A stretch of 32,056 nucleotides of DNA from the NCBI GenBank assembly GCA_019090885.1, contig JAHRVC010000027.1, positions 1 through 32,056 on the forward strand, written 5' to 3'. Source of the stretch: Marinosulfonomonas sp. Lineage in GTDB: Bacteria; Pseudomonadota; Alphaproteobacteria; Rhodobacterales; Rhodobacteraceae. Positions 16,811 to 28,139 of the stretch are shown one piece after another; positions within the stretch are counted from its first letter, which is position 1, and every line of letters starts with the position of its first letter. A program made the position numbers and the translations under genes. The notes below the pieces were generated by a model. It searched no databases. It worked only from the letters and a program-made list of their open reading frames with translations, and had not been told where the DNA came from.

Positions 16811-17731
16811 TTAGCGAATTCTGAGAACCAGTTTCCCGCGCAAATGCCGTGCCTCACTGATGCGATGCGCGGTGGCGGCGTCTGACAGGGCGAATTCGGT
16901 GATCTGCGGTGGCTTGATCGCGCCGCTGGATACCAGATCGGCAATACGCGTTAGATGTGCCCGGTCGCGCCCGACGGCGGGGCGTAATGCTGTGACGTCG
17001 CTGCGCGGTGGTTGCGGGGCTTCCCGTTCGTGAATGAAAGCGGCGCGGCCACCCGGTTTCAGAACCTTGAATGAACGCAGCGCCACGTCACCGCCGACAG
17101 TATCAAATACCGCGTCGCACGGCGGGGATAGCGCGGTGAAATCCTGCGTTTTGTAGTCGATAACCTCATCCGCCCCAAGGTCGCGCAGATAGTCGAGGTT
17201 TTCACCACTGGCGGTCGAGATCACATAAGCGCCCAGATGTTTGGCCAACTGAATTGCAAACCCAGCCACGCCGCCCGCACCGCCTTGTATCAGGATAACT
17301 TCGCCCGATTTCAGCTTTAGCGTATCTTCCAGCGACACAAGTGCTGTCAGACCTGTCAGGGCGATTGCAGCGGCCTCAACATGGCTCAGCGATTTGGGCT
17401 TTGGCGCGATGATGTCGGCTTTGACGGCGATTTTCTCGGCGTAGGTGCCTTCCTGCCCGGACGGGCAAACGCCAAAAACAGCGTCACCGATGTTCCGATC
17501 ATTAACCCCGTCCCCTAAGGCACTGACAATACCGGAAAAATCGCGCCCCGGTATATGCGGAAAGGTGTCAATTGTGCCAAAGGTTCCAGACCGCCCGCGC
17601 CAGTCAGCAGCGTTCACCGAGGCTGCGTGAATGTCGATCACCACCTCGCCCGATGCGGCGACCGGATCGGGCATATCGCCCAAAGTCAGCACCTCGGGCG
17701 GGCCAAGCCTGTCAAAATAAACTGCTTTCAT
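16811..17731 (-). CDS. MDR-superfamily NADPH:quinone reductase-like oxidoreductase
   Basis: MKAVYFDRLGPPEVLTLGDMPDP...HIPGRDFSGIVSALGDGV...VILIQGGAGGVAGFAIQLAKHLGAYVI. Confidence 0.9.
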   Translation of the reverse strand: MKAVYFDRLGPPEVLTLGDMPDPVAASGEVVIDIHAASVNAADWRGRSGTFGTIDTFPHIPGRDFSGIVSALGDGVNDRNIGDAVFGVCPSGQEGTYAEKIAVKADIIAPKPKSLSHVEAAAIALTGLTALVSLEDTLKLKSGEVILIQGGAGGVAGFAIQLAKHLGAYVISTASGENLDYLRDLGADEVIDYKTQDFTALSPPCDAVFDTVGGDVALRSFKVLKPGGRAAFIHEREAPQPPRSDVTALRPAVGRDRAHLTRIADLVSSGAIKPPQITEFALSDAATAHRISEARHLRGKLVLRIR

Positions 17732-17744
17732 AGCCGCTCTCCGC

Positions 17745-19121
17745 TTACTGGTTCATCGCGTCCAGTATCCGGGCCCAACTGCGAATGCCTTTGTGAAAAC
17801 ACTCCAGATCGTATTTTTCGTTCGGGCTGTGGATCTGGTCGTCGCGGGCAAAGCCGATCATCATTGAATTGATCCCCAGCAAGTCCTGAAAATACCCGGC
17901 AATCGGGATCGAGCCGCCGCAGCCAACAAAGGCCGCCGGTTCGGGCCATTCATCGGAAAGGGCTGCGCGGGCCTGCCCAAACGCCGGATGGTCGATTTGC
18001 ATTTGTGAGGCGGGGGATGCGCCGTGGTCGCTAAATTCAACCGAACAATCGGGCGGTAAACTCGCGCGCACCTGGGCGCGAAACGCGTCGCGGATTTTGA
18101 ACGGGTCTTGGGTTCCCACCAGGCGAAAGCTAATCTTGGCGCTGGCTTTGGATGGCAACACGGATTTGAACCCGTCGCCGGTATAGCCGCCTAAGATACC
18201 GTTAACTTCGCAGGTCGGGCGCGACCAGACCATTTCAAGCAGATCGCGACCCTGTTCCCCGGCAGGTTCGCTCAGGCCGACTTCTTTCAGCAGTTCGGCG
18301 CCGTCATAATCAAGGCCATCCCATTGATCACGAACGGATTTTGGCAGTTCGGGCACGCCGTCATAAAACCCCGGAACGGTGATCCGCCCGGTGTCATCAT
18401 GCAGATCGGCAATGATCCGGGCCAGCACGCGCACCGGGTTGATGGCCGGGCCGCCATACAATCCGGAATGCAGGTCTTTGTCAGGGCCGGTAATGACGAT
18501 TTCCTCGCCCAGAAGGCCGCGCAACATGGTGACGATAGCGGGCGTGTTCTGACCCACCAGCCCGGTGTCACAGATCAGCGCGATGTCGGCGCGTAATTCG
18601 TCGGCATTTTCCTTGATGAAGGGCACCAGCGAAGGCGAGCCGGATTCTTCTTCGCCCTCAAAAATGAATGAAATCCGGCCGGGCAGGGTGCCGTTAATTG
18701 CCTTCCAAGCGCGGCAAGCCTCTAGGAACGTCATCAACTGACCTTTGTCATCGGATGCACCGCGCCCGCGAATAACCTTGCCGTTGGCGGTGTCCTCGAT
18801 TGCCGGATCAAATGGCGCGCGGTCCCACAGGGCGAGCGGATCAACGGGCTGCACGTCGTAATGGCCGTAAAACAGCACGTGTGGGCCGGGATTGTTTTCA
18901 CCAATATGGCCCACAACCATCGGATGCCCCGGTGTTGCACGCTTGCTGGCATTAACACCCAGACTTTTAAGGTCGGCAACCAGCCAGTCAGCGGCGGCGT
19001 CGCAGTGCTTGCTATAGGCCGGGTCGGTTGAAATTGATTCGATCCGCAGCAATTCCAGCAACCGTTCAGTTGCGGCAGGCAGATCCTGATCAATTTGATC
19101 CAGCACTTTGGTTAGCGTCAT
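17745..19121 (-). CDS. M20-family dipeptidase/metallopeptidase
   Basis: HVLFYGHYDVQPVDP, GRGASDDKGQ, FEGEEESGSPSL motifs. Start at internal ATG 19121 with AGGAGAATACA upstream. Confidence 0.92.
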   Translation of the reverse strand: MTLTKVLDQIDQDLPAATERLLELLRIESISTDPAYSKHCDAAADWLVADLKSLGVNASKRATPGHPMVVGHIGENNPGPHVLFYGHYDVQPVDPLALWDRAPFDPAIEDTANGKVIRGRGASDDKGQLMTFLEACRAWKAINGTLPGRISFIFEGEEESGSPSLVPFIKENADELRADIALICDTGLVGQNTPAIVTMLRGLLGEEIVITGPDKDLHSGLYGGPAINPVRVLARIIADLHDDTGRITVPGFYDGVPELPKSVRDQWDGLDYDGAELLKEVGLSEPAGEQGRDLLEMVWSRPTCEVNGILGGYTGDGFKSVLPSKASAKISFRLVGTQDPFKIRDAFRAQVRASLPPDCSVEFSDHGASPASQMQIDHPAFGQARAALSDEWPEPAAFVGCGGSIPIAGYFQDLLGINSMMIGFARDDQIHSPNEKYDLECFHKGIRSWARILDAMNQ

Positions 19122-19280
19122 TGTATTCTCCTGCATGAAGTGTTGGCGATACGGTATCAGCGCCAATCGTGCTGTCTAGGGTGGTTTGCTGAAACGTGTC
19201 ATAGTTTTAGGCATAAAACGAAGGGAAATGGGGTTTTATGACGGGCTAGTGATTTGACAATTTGGCGATGATTTTGACAG

Positions 19281-19294
19281 TTGATCCAAATCAT
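19281..19294. promoter_or_regulatory. Candidate FNR/FnrL box upstream of hemA
   Basis: TTGAT-CCAA-ATCAT, one mismatch to the consensus TTGAT-N4-ATCAA, ~110 bp upstream of the hemA start. Confidence 0.7.
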
Positions 19295-19402
19295 ATTTCT
19301 GTCGGGCGGCAAAATGTATCGGTTATTGAATATGAGTCGCAATTGCGGCCCGGCAGATGTAACTAAGCCTTATGACAAGGTAAGACCCTCGGGAGGGGCG
19401 TT

Positions 19403-20626
19403 GTGAATTATTCGGACATATTCGACGGTGCTCTGAACCGGCTGCATGACGAGGGCAACTATCGCACGTTCATCGATATTGAACGGCGCAAGGGGTTCTT
19501 TCCGCATGCTATCTGGCAACACCCGGATGGCAGCGCGCGCCCGGTGACGGTTTGGTGCGGCAACGACTATCTTGGTATGGGGCAAAACCCTGTGGTTCTG
19601 GATGCGATGCACAACGCGCTGGATGCAACCGGGGCTGGTTCCGGCGGCACACGAAATATCTCGGGCACAACGGTTTTTCACCGCGAGCTGGAAGGCGAGT
19701 TGGCCGATCTGCACCGCAAAGAAGAGGCGCTGATCTTTACCTCGGCTTATATTGCCAATGACGCGACGCTTTCGACCCTGCACAAGCTGTTGCCGGGGCT
19801 GATTATTTATAGCGATGGTTTGAACCATGCTTCGATGATCGAAGGCATTCGGCGCAACGGCGGTGAAAAGCGAATTTTCCGGCACAATGATCTGGACCAT
19901 CTGCGCGACCTGTTGCAGGCCGATGATCCTGCCGCCCCCAAACTGATTGCGTTTGAATCGATCTATTCGATGGATGGCGATTTCGGCCCGATTGAGGCGA
20001 TCTGCGATCTGGCGGATGAATTTAACGCGATGACCTATCTGGATGAGGTTCACGCGGTTGGCATGTATGGCCCGCGCGGTGGTGGTGTGGCTGAACGAGA
20101 CGGTCTGATGGGCCGGGTTGATATTATTAACGGCACACTTGGAAAAGCGTTCGGTGTGATGGGCGGCTATATCGCCAGCTCGGCGCGGATTTGTGATGCG
20201 ATCCGGTCTTATGCGCCCGGCTTCATTTTCACCACCTCGCTGCCGCCGGCGGTTGCGGCAGGTGCGGCGGCTTCGGTGCGGTATCTTAAAAGCCATCAAG
20301 AATTGCGCGATGCGCATCAATCCCATGCGCGCACCTTGAAAATGCGCCTGAAAGGGCTGGGTCTGCCGATCATCGATCATGGCAGCCATATTGTGCCGCT
20401 GCATGTGGGCGATCCGGTGCATTGCAAAAAGCTGTCTGACATGCTGCTGGAAGACTACGGCATCTATGTTCAGCCGATCAATTTCCCGACCGTTCCACGC
20501 GGAACAGAGCGGTTGCGCTTTACGCCGTCGCCAGTTCACGGTCCGGCTGAAATTGACGCATTAGTAGGCGCTTTGGACGCACTGTGGTCCCATTGCGCGC
20601 TAAATCGCGCAGAGCTTTCTGCCTAA
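19403..20626 (+). CDS. hemA: 5-aminolevulinate synthase
   Basis: 407 aa; [76 protein letters not shown] start after GGGAGGGG. Confidence 0.97.
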   Translation: MNYSDIFDGALNRLHDEGNYRTFIDIERRKGFFPHAIWQHPDGSARPVTVWCGNDYLGMGQNPVVLDAMHNALDATGAGSGGTRNISGTTVFHRELEGELADLHRKEEALIFTSAYIANDATLSTLHKLLPGLIIYSDGLNHASMIEGIRRNGGEKRIFRHNDLDHLRDLLQADDPAAPKLIAFESIYSMDGDFGPIEAICDLADEFNAMTYLDEVHAVGMYGPRGGGVAERDGLMGRVDIINGTLGKAFGVMGGYIASSARICDAIRSYAPGFIFTTSLPPAVAAGAAASVRYLKSHQELRDAHQSHARTLKMRLKGLGLPIIDHGSHIVPLHVGDPVHCKKLSDMLLEDYGIYVQPINFPTVPRGTERLRFTPSPVHGPAEIDALVGALDALWSHCALNRAELSA

Positions 20627-20738
20627 TCCTGTAAATTGTGCAATCTTGCTTGCACTGTGGTAACCTTTTTCCCAATACGCTGACGGCAGGACGAATCGTT
20701 GGTGCGTGGGGGCGCGAGTTTAGTATGAGGAAAGGCGC

Positions 20739-21929
20739 ATGATAGGTTGGAGGCAACCTCCTCCTGTTGAAGAAAAGGCAAAGCCGAAAGGCTTTGACGA
20801 TTTCGAATTGCGCCTTGGTGACGTGATGCGCGGCGAGCGTGCCACACTGGGCAAATCGCTGCTCGACGTTCAGCGCGACCTTAAAATCAAAGCAACTTAT
20901 ATTTCTGCCATCGAGAATACCGATCCGTCGGCGTTTGATACCCAAGGGTTCATTGCCGGTTATGTGCGTTCCTATGCGCGCTATCTGGGGCTTGATCCCG
21001 AATGGGCCTACACGCGGTTTTGCGAAGAAGGTGCGTTTGCTACGTCGCACGGCATGGCGCCTGAGGCATCGGCAAAGCGCTCGGTTGTTGTTGAGTCGCC
21101 CACAAGTGGTGTGCGTGATCCTTTTGCAGAACCATCCGGGGCGTTTATTCCGGCCGGTGAAGGCGTGTTTGCCAAGGTCGAGCCTGCAGCCGTCGGTTCA
21201 ACGCTGGTTGTTGCCTTGCTGATCGGTGTGGTCGGCTATGGCGGCTGGTCGCTATTTCAAGAAGTGCAAAAGGTTCAGTTCGCCCCGGTGGATCAATCGC
21301 CCGGTGTGACGTCGCAGGTTGATGTCTTGCAGGCGAATGCGTCGGTGGTTGCGGCAACGGGTGAAAATTCCGGTTTCCAAATACCAACCGCGGATGCTTT
21401 GGATCGGCTTTATCGCCCCGAAGCGCTGGACATTCCGGTTCTTGTTGCGCGCGATGGACCTATTGCGACGCTTGATCCGGCAATTGGCGGTGCCTTGGCT
21501 GGAACGATGGAAATTTCTGAACTGGATGCGACTGCGCAGATTGTTGCGCCCAAACAACCGGTTGCCCCGGTGAACCCGGTTCAGGTTGTGGCGCAGGACG
21601 GCGCTGAAGTTTTGTTGTTCGCGGTGCGCCCATCTTGGGTGCGCGTGCGGGCGGGTGACGGGACGGTGTTGTTTGAAAAGATCCTTGATGCAGGGGATCA
21701 ATATGTCTTGCCCAATTCAGAAGAGCCACCAATGCTGCGGGCTGGCAACGCCGGGTCGCTGTATTTTTCCATCAACGGGAAAACCTATGGGCCGGTCGGG
21801 ACTGGGCCAAGTGTGGTGAATGATGTCGTGCTTAGCCATGATGCGGTGCTGTCGGGCTATGCGGTGGCGGATTTATCAAAGGACAACGATCTGGCCCGTT
21901 TCGTCGCTGTGGCTGAGGCGTCGCAATAA
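20739..21929 (+). CDS. RodZ-like protein (N-terminal HTH, TM helix, DUF4115 C-terminus)
   Basis: RGERATLGKSLLDVQRDLKIKATYISAIENTDPSAF...GYVRSYARYLGL; TM VVALLIGVVGYGGWSLF; PSWVRVRAGDGTVLFEKILDAGDQYVLP. Confidence 0.88.
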   Translation: MIGWRQPPPVEEKAKPKGFDDFELRLGDVMRGERATLGKSLLDVQRDLKIKATYISAIENTDPSAFDTQGFIAGYVRSYARYLGLDPEWAYTRFCEEGAFATSHGMAPEASAKRSVVVESPTSGVRDPFAEPSGAFIPAGEGVFAKVEPAAVGSTLVVALLIGVVGYGGWSLFQEVQKVQFAPVDQSPGVTSQVDVLQANASVVAATGENSGFQIPTADALDRLYRPEALDIPVLVARDGPIATLDPAIGGALAGTMEISELDATAQIVAPKQPVAPVNPVQVVAQDGAEVLLFAVRPSWVRVRAGDGTVLFEKILDAGDQYVLPNSEEPPMLRAGNAGSLYFSINGKTYGPVGTGPSVVNDVVLSHDAVLSGYAVADLSKDNDLARFVAVAEASQ

Positions 21930-22034
21930 CGCCAGTCATGCCTTGCCTGCTTCACAAATATCTGGCGACTGTTGTCAGTGCCGGTTCAGATGTTTATCTG
22001 ATCGCCAATACCCCCCGAACCCAGATGGCACCCA

Positions 22035-23156
22035 ATGACCCACAATCCAATCCGACCATGGCGCAACATCGAGCGGCGAAAGTCGCGCCAGATTTTTGTT
22101 GGCCCGGTGCCAATCGGTGGCGATGCGCCAATTGCCGTGCAGACAATGACCAATACCGACAGTTCAGATGTTGCAGCCACGCTGGCGCAGGTGAACGCCG
22201 CGGCCGAGGCGGGCGCGGATATTGTGCGTATTTCGACGCCGGATCAGGCCTCGACCACAGCGCTTAAGGAAATTGTCGCCCAAAGCCCGGTGCCTATCAT
22301 TGCCGATATTCATTTTCATTACCGCCGCGCCATCGAAGCGGCTGAGGCCGGGGCGGCCTGCCTGCGAATAAATCCCGGCAACATCGGCTCCAAAGAGCGT
22401 GTGCGCGAAGTTATTCAGGCGGCCAAGGATCACGGCTGTTCGATCCGCATTGGTGTTAATGCGGGCAGTCTGGAAAAACATCTGCTGGAAAAATACGGCG
22501 AACCATGCCCCGAGGCGATGGTCGAAAGCGGACTGGATCACATCCGAATTCTTGAAGACAATGATTTTCACGAATACAAAATTTCGGTGAAAGCGTCTGA
22601 CGTTTTCCTATCCGCTGCTGCCTATCAGGGCATCGCCGAGGCGACCGACGCACCGATCCATCTGGGCATAACCGAGGCTGGCGGGCTGACCACGGGAACC
22701 GTCAAATCCGCTGTTGGTCTGGGCAATCTGCTGTGGGCCGGGATTGGCGACACGATCCGCGTCAGCCTGTCGGCTGATCCGGTGGAAGAGGTGAAAGTCG
22801 CCTATGAAATCCTGAAATCGCTGGGGTTGCGCCATCGTGGTGTGAACATCATTTCCTGCCCGTCCTGCGCGCGTCAGGGGTTTGACGTGATTAAGACCGT
22901 CGAAGCGCTCGAGGATCGTCTGGCCCACATCAAGACCCCAATGAGCCTGTCAATAATTGGCTGCGTGGTAAACGGGCCGGGTGAGGCGCTGATGACCGAC
23001 ATTGGCTTTACCGGCGGCGGCGCAGGCTCGGGCATGGTTTATCTGGCGGGAAAGCAAAGCCACAAACTGGGCAATGACGCGATGATTGACCATATCGTCG
23101 AACAGGTCGAGCGGCGGGTGGAAGAGATCGCGCAGGCCGAAGCTGCAGCGGAATAA
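22035..23156 (+). CDS. ispG: 4-hydroxy-3-methylbut-2-en-1-yl diphosphate synthase
   Basis: [82 protein letters not shown]. Confidence 0.97.
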   Translation: MTHNPIRPWRNIERRKSRQIFVGPVPIGGDAPIAVQTMTNTDSSDVAATLAQVNAAAEAGADIVRISTPDQASTTALKEIVAQSPVPIIADIHFHYRRAIEAAEAGAACLRINPGNIGSKERVREVIQAAKDHGCSIRIGVNAGSLEKHLLEKYGEPCPEAMVESGLDHIRILEDNDFHEYKISVKASDVFLSAAAYQGIAEATDAPIHLGITEAGGLTTGTVKSAVGLGNLLWAGIGDTIRVSLSADPVEEVKVAYEILKSLGLRHRGVNIISCPSCARQGFDVIKTVEALEDRLAHIKTPMSLSIIGCVVNGPGEALMTDIGFTGGGAGSGMVYLAGKQSHKLGNDAMIDHIVEQVERRVEEIAQAEAAAE

Positions 23157-23174
23157 TCACCGCCAATGCTCGGG

Positions 23175-23921
23175 CTATTTGCTCCGCGCGCTGGCCACGA
23201 TTTCACGCATGCCATCCAGCGGCACATAGCCCCGCACCATCTGCGCACCCATCACGAAACTCGGAGTTCCACTGATTTGCATGCGTTGCGCAAGCAAGCG
23301 GTTTTCGGCGATGACTGCGTTAACTGCGTCGCTGTCCATTGCCGCCATGATTACGCCCGGTTCCAGATCAAGCGACTTGGCCAGCCGTTTAAGCGAAGCA
23401 TTTGAAATGTCACCCCGAAAGCTCATCAAGGCGTCATGCACTTTTGCGTATGCCTCGGGGCTGACATTCTGCAGCACCGATATGGCAAACCGCGATGCCA
23501 GAACCGATTGCTCGCCCAAAATTGGAAGTTCTTTGACGATATAGCGGATATTGCCGTCTGAATTAATCAACTCGGTCACTTCCGGGTGGGCACGTTTGCA
23601 ATAACCGCAGCGGTAGTCGAGGAATTCGACGACCGTTACATCGCCGTCCGGGTTGCCGCCGCGATAGGAATGTTGGTCGTCAAACAGCGCCTGTGCATTG
23701 GTTGCAACCAGCGAATTGTCATCCGTCGTTTGCGCCTGTTGCTGGCGTTGTTCCAGAACTGCGATGGCTTCCATCAGAACTTCGGGGTTTTCCAGCAGGT
23801 AGGCGCGGATTTCTTGGCGAAACACTTGGCGTTCGGTATCGTTCATGGCTGAAATGTCCAATGCGGCGATTGGCCCTGACAGGAACAGTGTCGCTATGGC
23901 GCAGATTATTAAACGTTTCAT
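23175..23921 (-). CDS. DsbA/ScsC-like periplasmic thiol-disulfide protein
   Basis: Signal peptide MKRLIICAIATLFLSGPIAA; active site DYRCGYCKRAHPEV; cis-Pro region ISGTPSFVMG. Confidence 0.9.
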   Translation of the reverse strand: MKRLIICAIATLFLSGPIAALDISAMNDTERQVFRQEIRAYLLENPEVLMEAIAVLEQRQQQAQTTDDNSLVATNAQALFDDQHSYRGGNPDGDVTVVEFLDYRCGYCKRAHPEVTELINSDGNIRYIVKELPILGEQSVLASRFAISVLQNVSPEAYAKVHDALMSFRGDISNASLKRLAKSLDLEPGVIMAAMDSDAVNAVIAENRLLAQRMQISGTPSFVMGAQMVRGYVPLDGMREIVASARSK

Positions 23922-24171
23922 TTCAGCCCCTTAAACTTCATCCGGCATTGCCCGGATTTGCTGCCAATAACACAGTCACGCACACCGCGCACCCAGCAAT
24001 CGCCATATGGGCGAGAATACGAAACAGTATGGCGTTTCAGCAAGGCTCTGTTGTTGTTATCCCCGGATCGTGATCGCTGGTGGTGCGGATATTCGGGTCA
24101 GATCGGATTTGGGCGCGGATTTGTATTTCCAGCGATTCCTACAGGGGCTATACTGCGGAAAAACAGACTGA

Positions 24172-25401
24172 ATGGCGGCGATGAGTAGAATAATTGCGAT
24201 TCTTGTAGCTGGGCTTTTGTGTTGCTCAAGTGCCGTATGCGCGCGCGAGCTAAGCGCACTGGCGCGCTTTATTTCTGATGGATCCCACTTGATTGAGGAC
24301 GCCGACGGGATCGACCTGCAGCTGTCGATGACGCAAGGCGTTCCGTATCGGATTTTCACCCTGACCGAGCCGTTTCGCTTGGTGGTCGATTTTAACGAGC
24401 TTAACTGGTCCGGCTTGCGGCCTAAAGAATTCAATGGCGCGGCCAGCGTGCGTAACCTGCGGGCAGGGGTGTTTCGGCCCGGCTGGTCGCGGATGGTGTT
24501 GGAACTTAGTCAGCCAATGCGCCTGACAAGTGCGCAGTTGGTTACGAAAACTGACCAAAGCGCGGTGGTGATCGTTCAGTTGCAACCAACCAGCGCCCAG
24601 GATTTTGTGCAAAACGCAGGTGCGCCCGCCGGGGCAACATTTGGCAAGCCTTCGGCCAGTCTTGCCACAGCGATCCCAAAACGCCGGCAAACAGGCGAGG
24701 GTGCGCTGGTTGTCGTTCTTGATCCCGGCCACGGTGGCGTTGATCCGGGTGCCCAGGCGGAAGGTGTGGTTGAGGCGGACTTGATCCTGACGTTTGCACT
24801 GGAATTGCAGGAACTGCTGATCCGGACCGGCGAAGTCAAAGTGGTTTTGACGCGCGACGCGGATGTTTTTGTGCCGCTGGAGGCGCGGGTTTCGATTGCA
24901 CGTCAGGCGGGGGCGGATGCATTTATATCGCTGCATGCGGATGCGCTGGTGGCCGGGCGGGCCTCGGGGGCGACGATCTATACACTGTCTGAACAGGCGT
25001 CAGATCTGGCAAGCCAGAAACTGGCCGAGCGCCATGATCGCGCCGATTTACTGGCCGGGGTAGATCTGAGCGCGCAGGACGATGTGGTCGTTGGGGTGCT
25101 GATGGATATGGCGCGCACGGAAACTGCACACCGGTCGGACATGCTGGCTGACGCGCTGGTGGACGGGCTGACGCAAACTGTGACAACCCATAAGCGGCCC
25201 CGTTTATCGGCCGGGTTTTCGGTGCTAAAGGCCCCCGATATTCCATCGGTTTTGGTCGAGCTTGGTTTCCTGTCCTCATCGCGGGACCGCAAGAACCTAC
25301 TTGATCCCAAGTGGCGAATGCGCGCCGCCGAAGGGATCAGAAATGCGCTGATGAACTGGGCGCTGGAAGATGCCGCCCAAGCCTTGTTGCTGCGCAAGTG
25401 A
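24172..25401 (+). CDS. amiC: N-acetylmuramoyl-L-alanine amidase (AMIN + Amidase_3)
   Basis: Signal peptide, AMIN-like N-terminus, VVVLDPGHGGVDPGAQAEGVVEADLIL, FISLHADALVAGRASGATIYTLSE, SVLVELGFLSSSRDRKNL. Start may be ATG 24181. Confidence 0.92.
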   Translation: MAAMSRIIAILVAGLLCCSSAVCARELSALARFISDGSHLIEDADGIDLQLSMTQGVPYRIFTLTEPFRLVVDFNELNWSGLRPKEFNGAASVRNLRAGVFRPGWSRMVLELSQPMRLTSAQLVTKTDQSAVVIVQLQPTSAQDFVQNAGAPAGATFGKPSASLATAIPKRRQTGEGALVVVLDPGHGGVDPGAQAEGVVEADLILTFALELQELLIRTGEVKVVLTRDADVFVPLEARVSIARQAGADAFISLHADALVAGRASGATIYTLSEQASDLASQKLAERHDRADLLAGVDLSAQDDVVVGVLMDMARTETAHRSDMLADALVDGLTQTVTTHKRPRLSAGFSVLKAPDIPSVLVELGFLSSSRDRKNLLDPKWRMRAAEGIRNALMNWALEDAAQALLLRK

Positions 25402-25524
25402 CGGGCCTGTGATAAATGCTCGTTTCGTGGAACGGCGGAAACTGGCGCGGTTTTCACGCAGGGTTCATTTTGCGCACCAAAGCGCTTATGTATACTGGCA
25501 ACAGATAATCTTCGGGGCAGCGGT

Positions 25525-28071
25525 GTGATCAGGTTCATCCTTTCATTTTTTGGCGGAATTTTCAGCCTTCTGACAATCGGTGCCCTAATGGGCGCACTGA
25601 CCATCGGTGCGGTGTTCTATATGTATGGCCGCGACTTGCCCAACCACGAGCAGTTGGCACAATATACCCCGGCCACGATCAGCCGGATATATTCCGGCGA
25701 GGGGCATATTGTTGATGAATTTGCCCGCGAACGGCGCTTGTATGTGCAGGCCGAGGAAATTCCCGATCTGGTGAAGCAGGCGTTTATTTCAGCCGAGGAT
25801 AAGAATTTTTATCAGCATAAGGGCTATGATCTGCGCGGCATGGTCGCCGCGGCCGTCGATGCGGCCCGGGGCGGGCGTTTGCGTGGTGCATCCACCATTA
25901 CGCAACAGGTGATGAAGAATTTCCTGCTATCCTCAGACCGGTCTGCGGAACGCAAAATTAAAGAACTGATCCTAGCCAGTCGGCTGGAAGAAACTTTGAG
26001 CAAAGAAGATATTCTGGAACTTTATCTGAATGAGATTTTTCTGGGGCAGAACAGTTTCGGCGTTGCCGCTGCGGCGCAAACCTATTTCAACAAGACATTG
26101 GGGCAGTTGAAGCCCGAGGAAGCGGCGTATCTGGCGGCTTTGCCAAAATCGCCGTCAAAGCGGCACCCGGTGCGTAATCTGGACGAGGCGCTGAAGTGGC
26201 GCAATATTGCGCTGCGTGAAATGCGCGAGAACGGCTATATCGATCAGGCAACCTATGTGGCGTCCAAAGACGCGCCGTTGGAAACGGTTCAGGGTGGTGA
26301 AATCGAATCCTTCCGCTTGCAACTGCCGCCAAGGGATTATTTCACCGATGAAATCCGACGCCAGTTAAGCCGCAACTTTGGCGAGGATGAATTTTTTGGC
26401 GGCGGCCTGTCGATCCGTTCGACACAAGATCCGGAACTGCAACTGGAAGCGGCGAAATCTCTGCGCAAACAACTGGAAGATTATGATCGTGCACAAGGCG
26501 TTTGGCGCGGCACTGGTCTGAGCATCGCCAGCGATGATCTGGTGGATGAAGCAACATGGCGCGCCGCATTAGGCGATATTCGCGTTTCGCGCGACATTGC
26601 CGGGTGGCACCCGGCCGTTGTTCTGACTTTAGAAAATAACTCGGCCCGCATCGGAATTGACGGTGTCGACGAGGATAGCGATGGCCACTGGATACCGGCC
26701 AAGGATGTGACATGGGCGCGCAAACGGCTGGCAGACAACCAACTGGGGCGCAAAGCAAAAACCGCCGGTGATCTGGTCGCGGTTGGTGATGTGGTGCATG
26801 TGCGCAAAATGACGCGTGATGCGGACGGCACGTTTATCCGCTGGACCCTTCGCCAAATTCCCGAAGTGCAGGGCGGCTTTATGGCGATGGACGTTAACAC
26901 CGGGCGGGTGTTGGCGATGCAGGGCGGATTTTCTTATCAGCATTCGGTCTTTAACCGGGCGACGCAGGCCACGCGCCAACCGGGGTCCAGCTTTAAGCCG
27001 TTTGTTTATGCGTCCGCGCTGGATAGCGGCTTTACCCCGGCCACGATCCTTGTCGATGCACCGATTGAAATTGACACACCCCAAGGCGTGTGGCGGCCCA
27101 AAAATGCCAGCCATGAGTTTTACGGCCCGACGCCGCTGCGTACGGGCATCGAACGCTCGCGTAACCTGATGACGATCCGACTGGCGCAAGAGGTCGGCAT
27201 GGACGTGGTCGCACGTTACGCCGAACGGTTCGGCGTTTATAAAAACATGGGCCGGTTTCTGGCCAATGCGCTTGGGTCCGAGGAAACGTCGCTGTTTCGA
27301 ATGGTTGCGGCTTATGCGATGTTTGCCAATGGCGGTGAACGGGTTGAACCAACGCTGGTTGACCGGGTGCAGGACCGCTGGGGCAAGACGGTTTATCGCC
27401 ACGATCAGCGGGTTTGCGAAGATTGCCAGCTTGCATCACTGGCGCCGGGCGCCTTTCCTACGATCAGCAACGACCGCGAGCGGGTGATGAATGCGGTCAC
27501 CGCCTATCAGTTGACGTCAATGTTGCAGGGCGTGGTGCAGCGAGGCACGGCGGCGGGGCGGGTTCATCTGCCGGTGCCGGTGGCAGGCAAGACCGGCACG
27601 ACGAATGACGCCAAGGATGTTTGGTTTATCGGTTTCACTTCGAACATTGTTGCGGGGTGTTATATAGGCTTTGACCGGCCCAAGCCGCTTGGGCGCGGGG
27701 CTTCGGGCGGGGCGTTCTGTGGTCCGGTGTTTGATCGGTTCATGCAAAAGGCCACAGCAAAATTCGGTGGTGGCGATTTTGCCGTGCCCGAAGGCGGGCA
27801 TTTCATCAAAATTGACCGCTACTCTGGCGCACGACTGGCCGATGATGCCTCGGGCCCGGATGTGGTGGCCGAGTATTTCCGCGATGGCGAGGAGCCTGTT
27901 TTTGGGCTGATGTATGACGGCGGATTTGCGATGTCGGCGAACCTGCCTCTGTTTGCTCCGGCCGAAAATGCAGCGTCTTTGGGCACAATGGTGCGCACCT
28001 CTTCAGGGCAGGTCGTGATCATTCCCAGAAAAGCGGACTATGGCACAATTTCTTCGGGGGGGCAGTACTAG
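25525..28071 (+). CDS. mrcA: Penicillin-binding protein 1A (bifunctional transglycosylase/transpeptidase)
   Basis: 848 aa; AFISAEDKNFYQHKGYD, GASTITQQVMKNFLLS, RQPGSSFKPFVYASAL, VAGKTGTTNDAKDVWFIGF. GTG start. Confidence 0.96.
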   Translation: MIRFILSFFGGIFSLLTIGALMGALTIGAVFYMYGRDLPNHEQLAQYTPATISRIYSGEGHIVDEFARERRLYVQAEEIPDLVKQAFISAEDKNFYQHKGYDLRGMVAAAVDAARGGRLRGASTITQQVMKNFLLSSDRSAERKIKELILASRLEETLSKEDILELYLNEIFLGQNSFGVAAAAQTYFNKTLGQLKPEEAAYLAALPKSPSKRHPVRNLDEALKWRNIALREMRENGYIDQATYVASKDAPLETVQGGEIESFRLQLPPRDYFTDEIRRQLSRNFGEDEFFGGGLSIRSTQDPELQLEAAKSLRKQLEDYDRAQGVWRGTGLSIASDDLVDEATWRAALGDIRVSRDIAGWHPAVVLTLENNSARIGIDGVDEDSDGHWIPAKDVTWARKRLADNQLGRKAKTAGDLVAVGDVVHVRKMTRDADGTFIRWTLRQIPEVQGGFMAMDVNTGRVLAMQGGFSYQHSVFNRATQATRQPGSSFKPFVYASALDSGFTPATILVDAPIEIDTPQGVWRPKNASHEFYGPTPLRTGIERSRNLMTIRLAQEVGMDVVARYAERFGVYKNMGRFLANALGSEETSLFRMVAAYAMFANGGERVEPTLVDRVQDRWGKTVYRHDQRVCEDCQLASLAPGAFPTISNDRERVMNAVTAYQLTSMLQGVVQRGTAAGRVHLPVPVAGKTGTTNDAKDVWFIGFTSNIVAGCYIGFDRPKPLGRGASGGAFCGPVFDRFMQKATAKFGGGDFAVPEGGHFIKIDRYSGARLADDASGPDVVAEYFRDGEEPVFGLMYDGGFAMSANLPLFAPAENAASLGTMVRTSSGQVVIIPRKADYGTISSGGQY

Positions 28072-28139
28072 CGCCGCTTGCCCGCAGCCCGGGCGATTGT
28101 TATCACCCAAAGCCATATGAAAACCGGACGGATATTAAA

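Noticed and set aside
19370-20539. 389-aa minus-strand ORF antisense to hemA
   Set aside because: Entirely overlaps a clear ALA synthase. Low-complexity His/Arg/Gln-rich shadow translation with no family resemblance.
26629-27402. 257-aa minus-strand ORF antisense to mrcA, and similar long antisense ORFs at 24250-24936 and 30129-30884
   Set aside because: Shadow ORFs opposite well-supported genes (mrcA, amiC, M23), typical of high-GC coding DNA.
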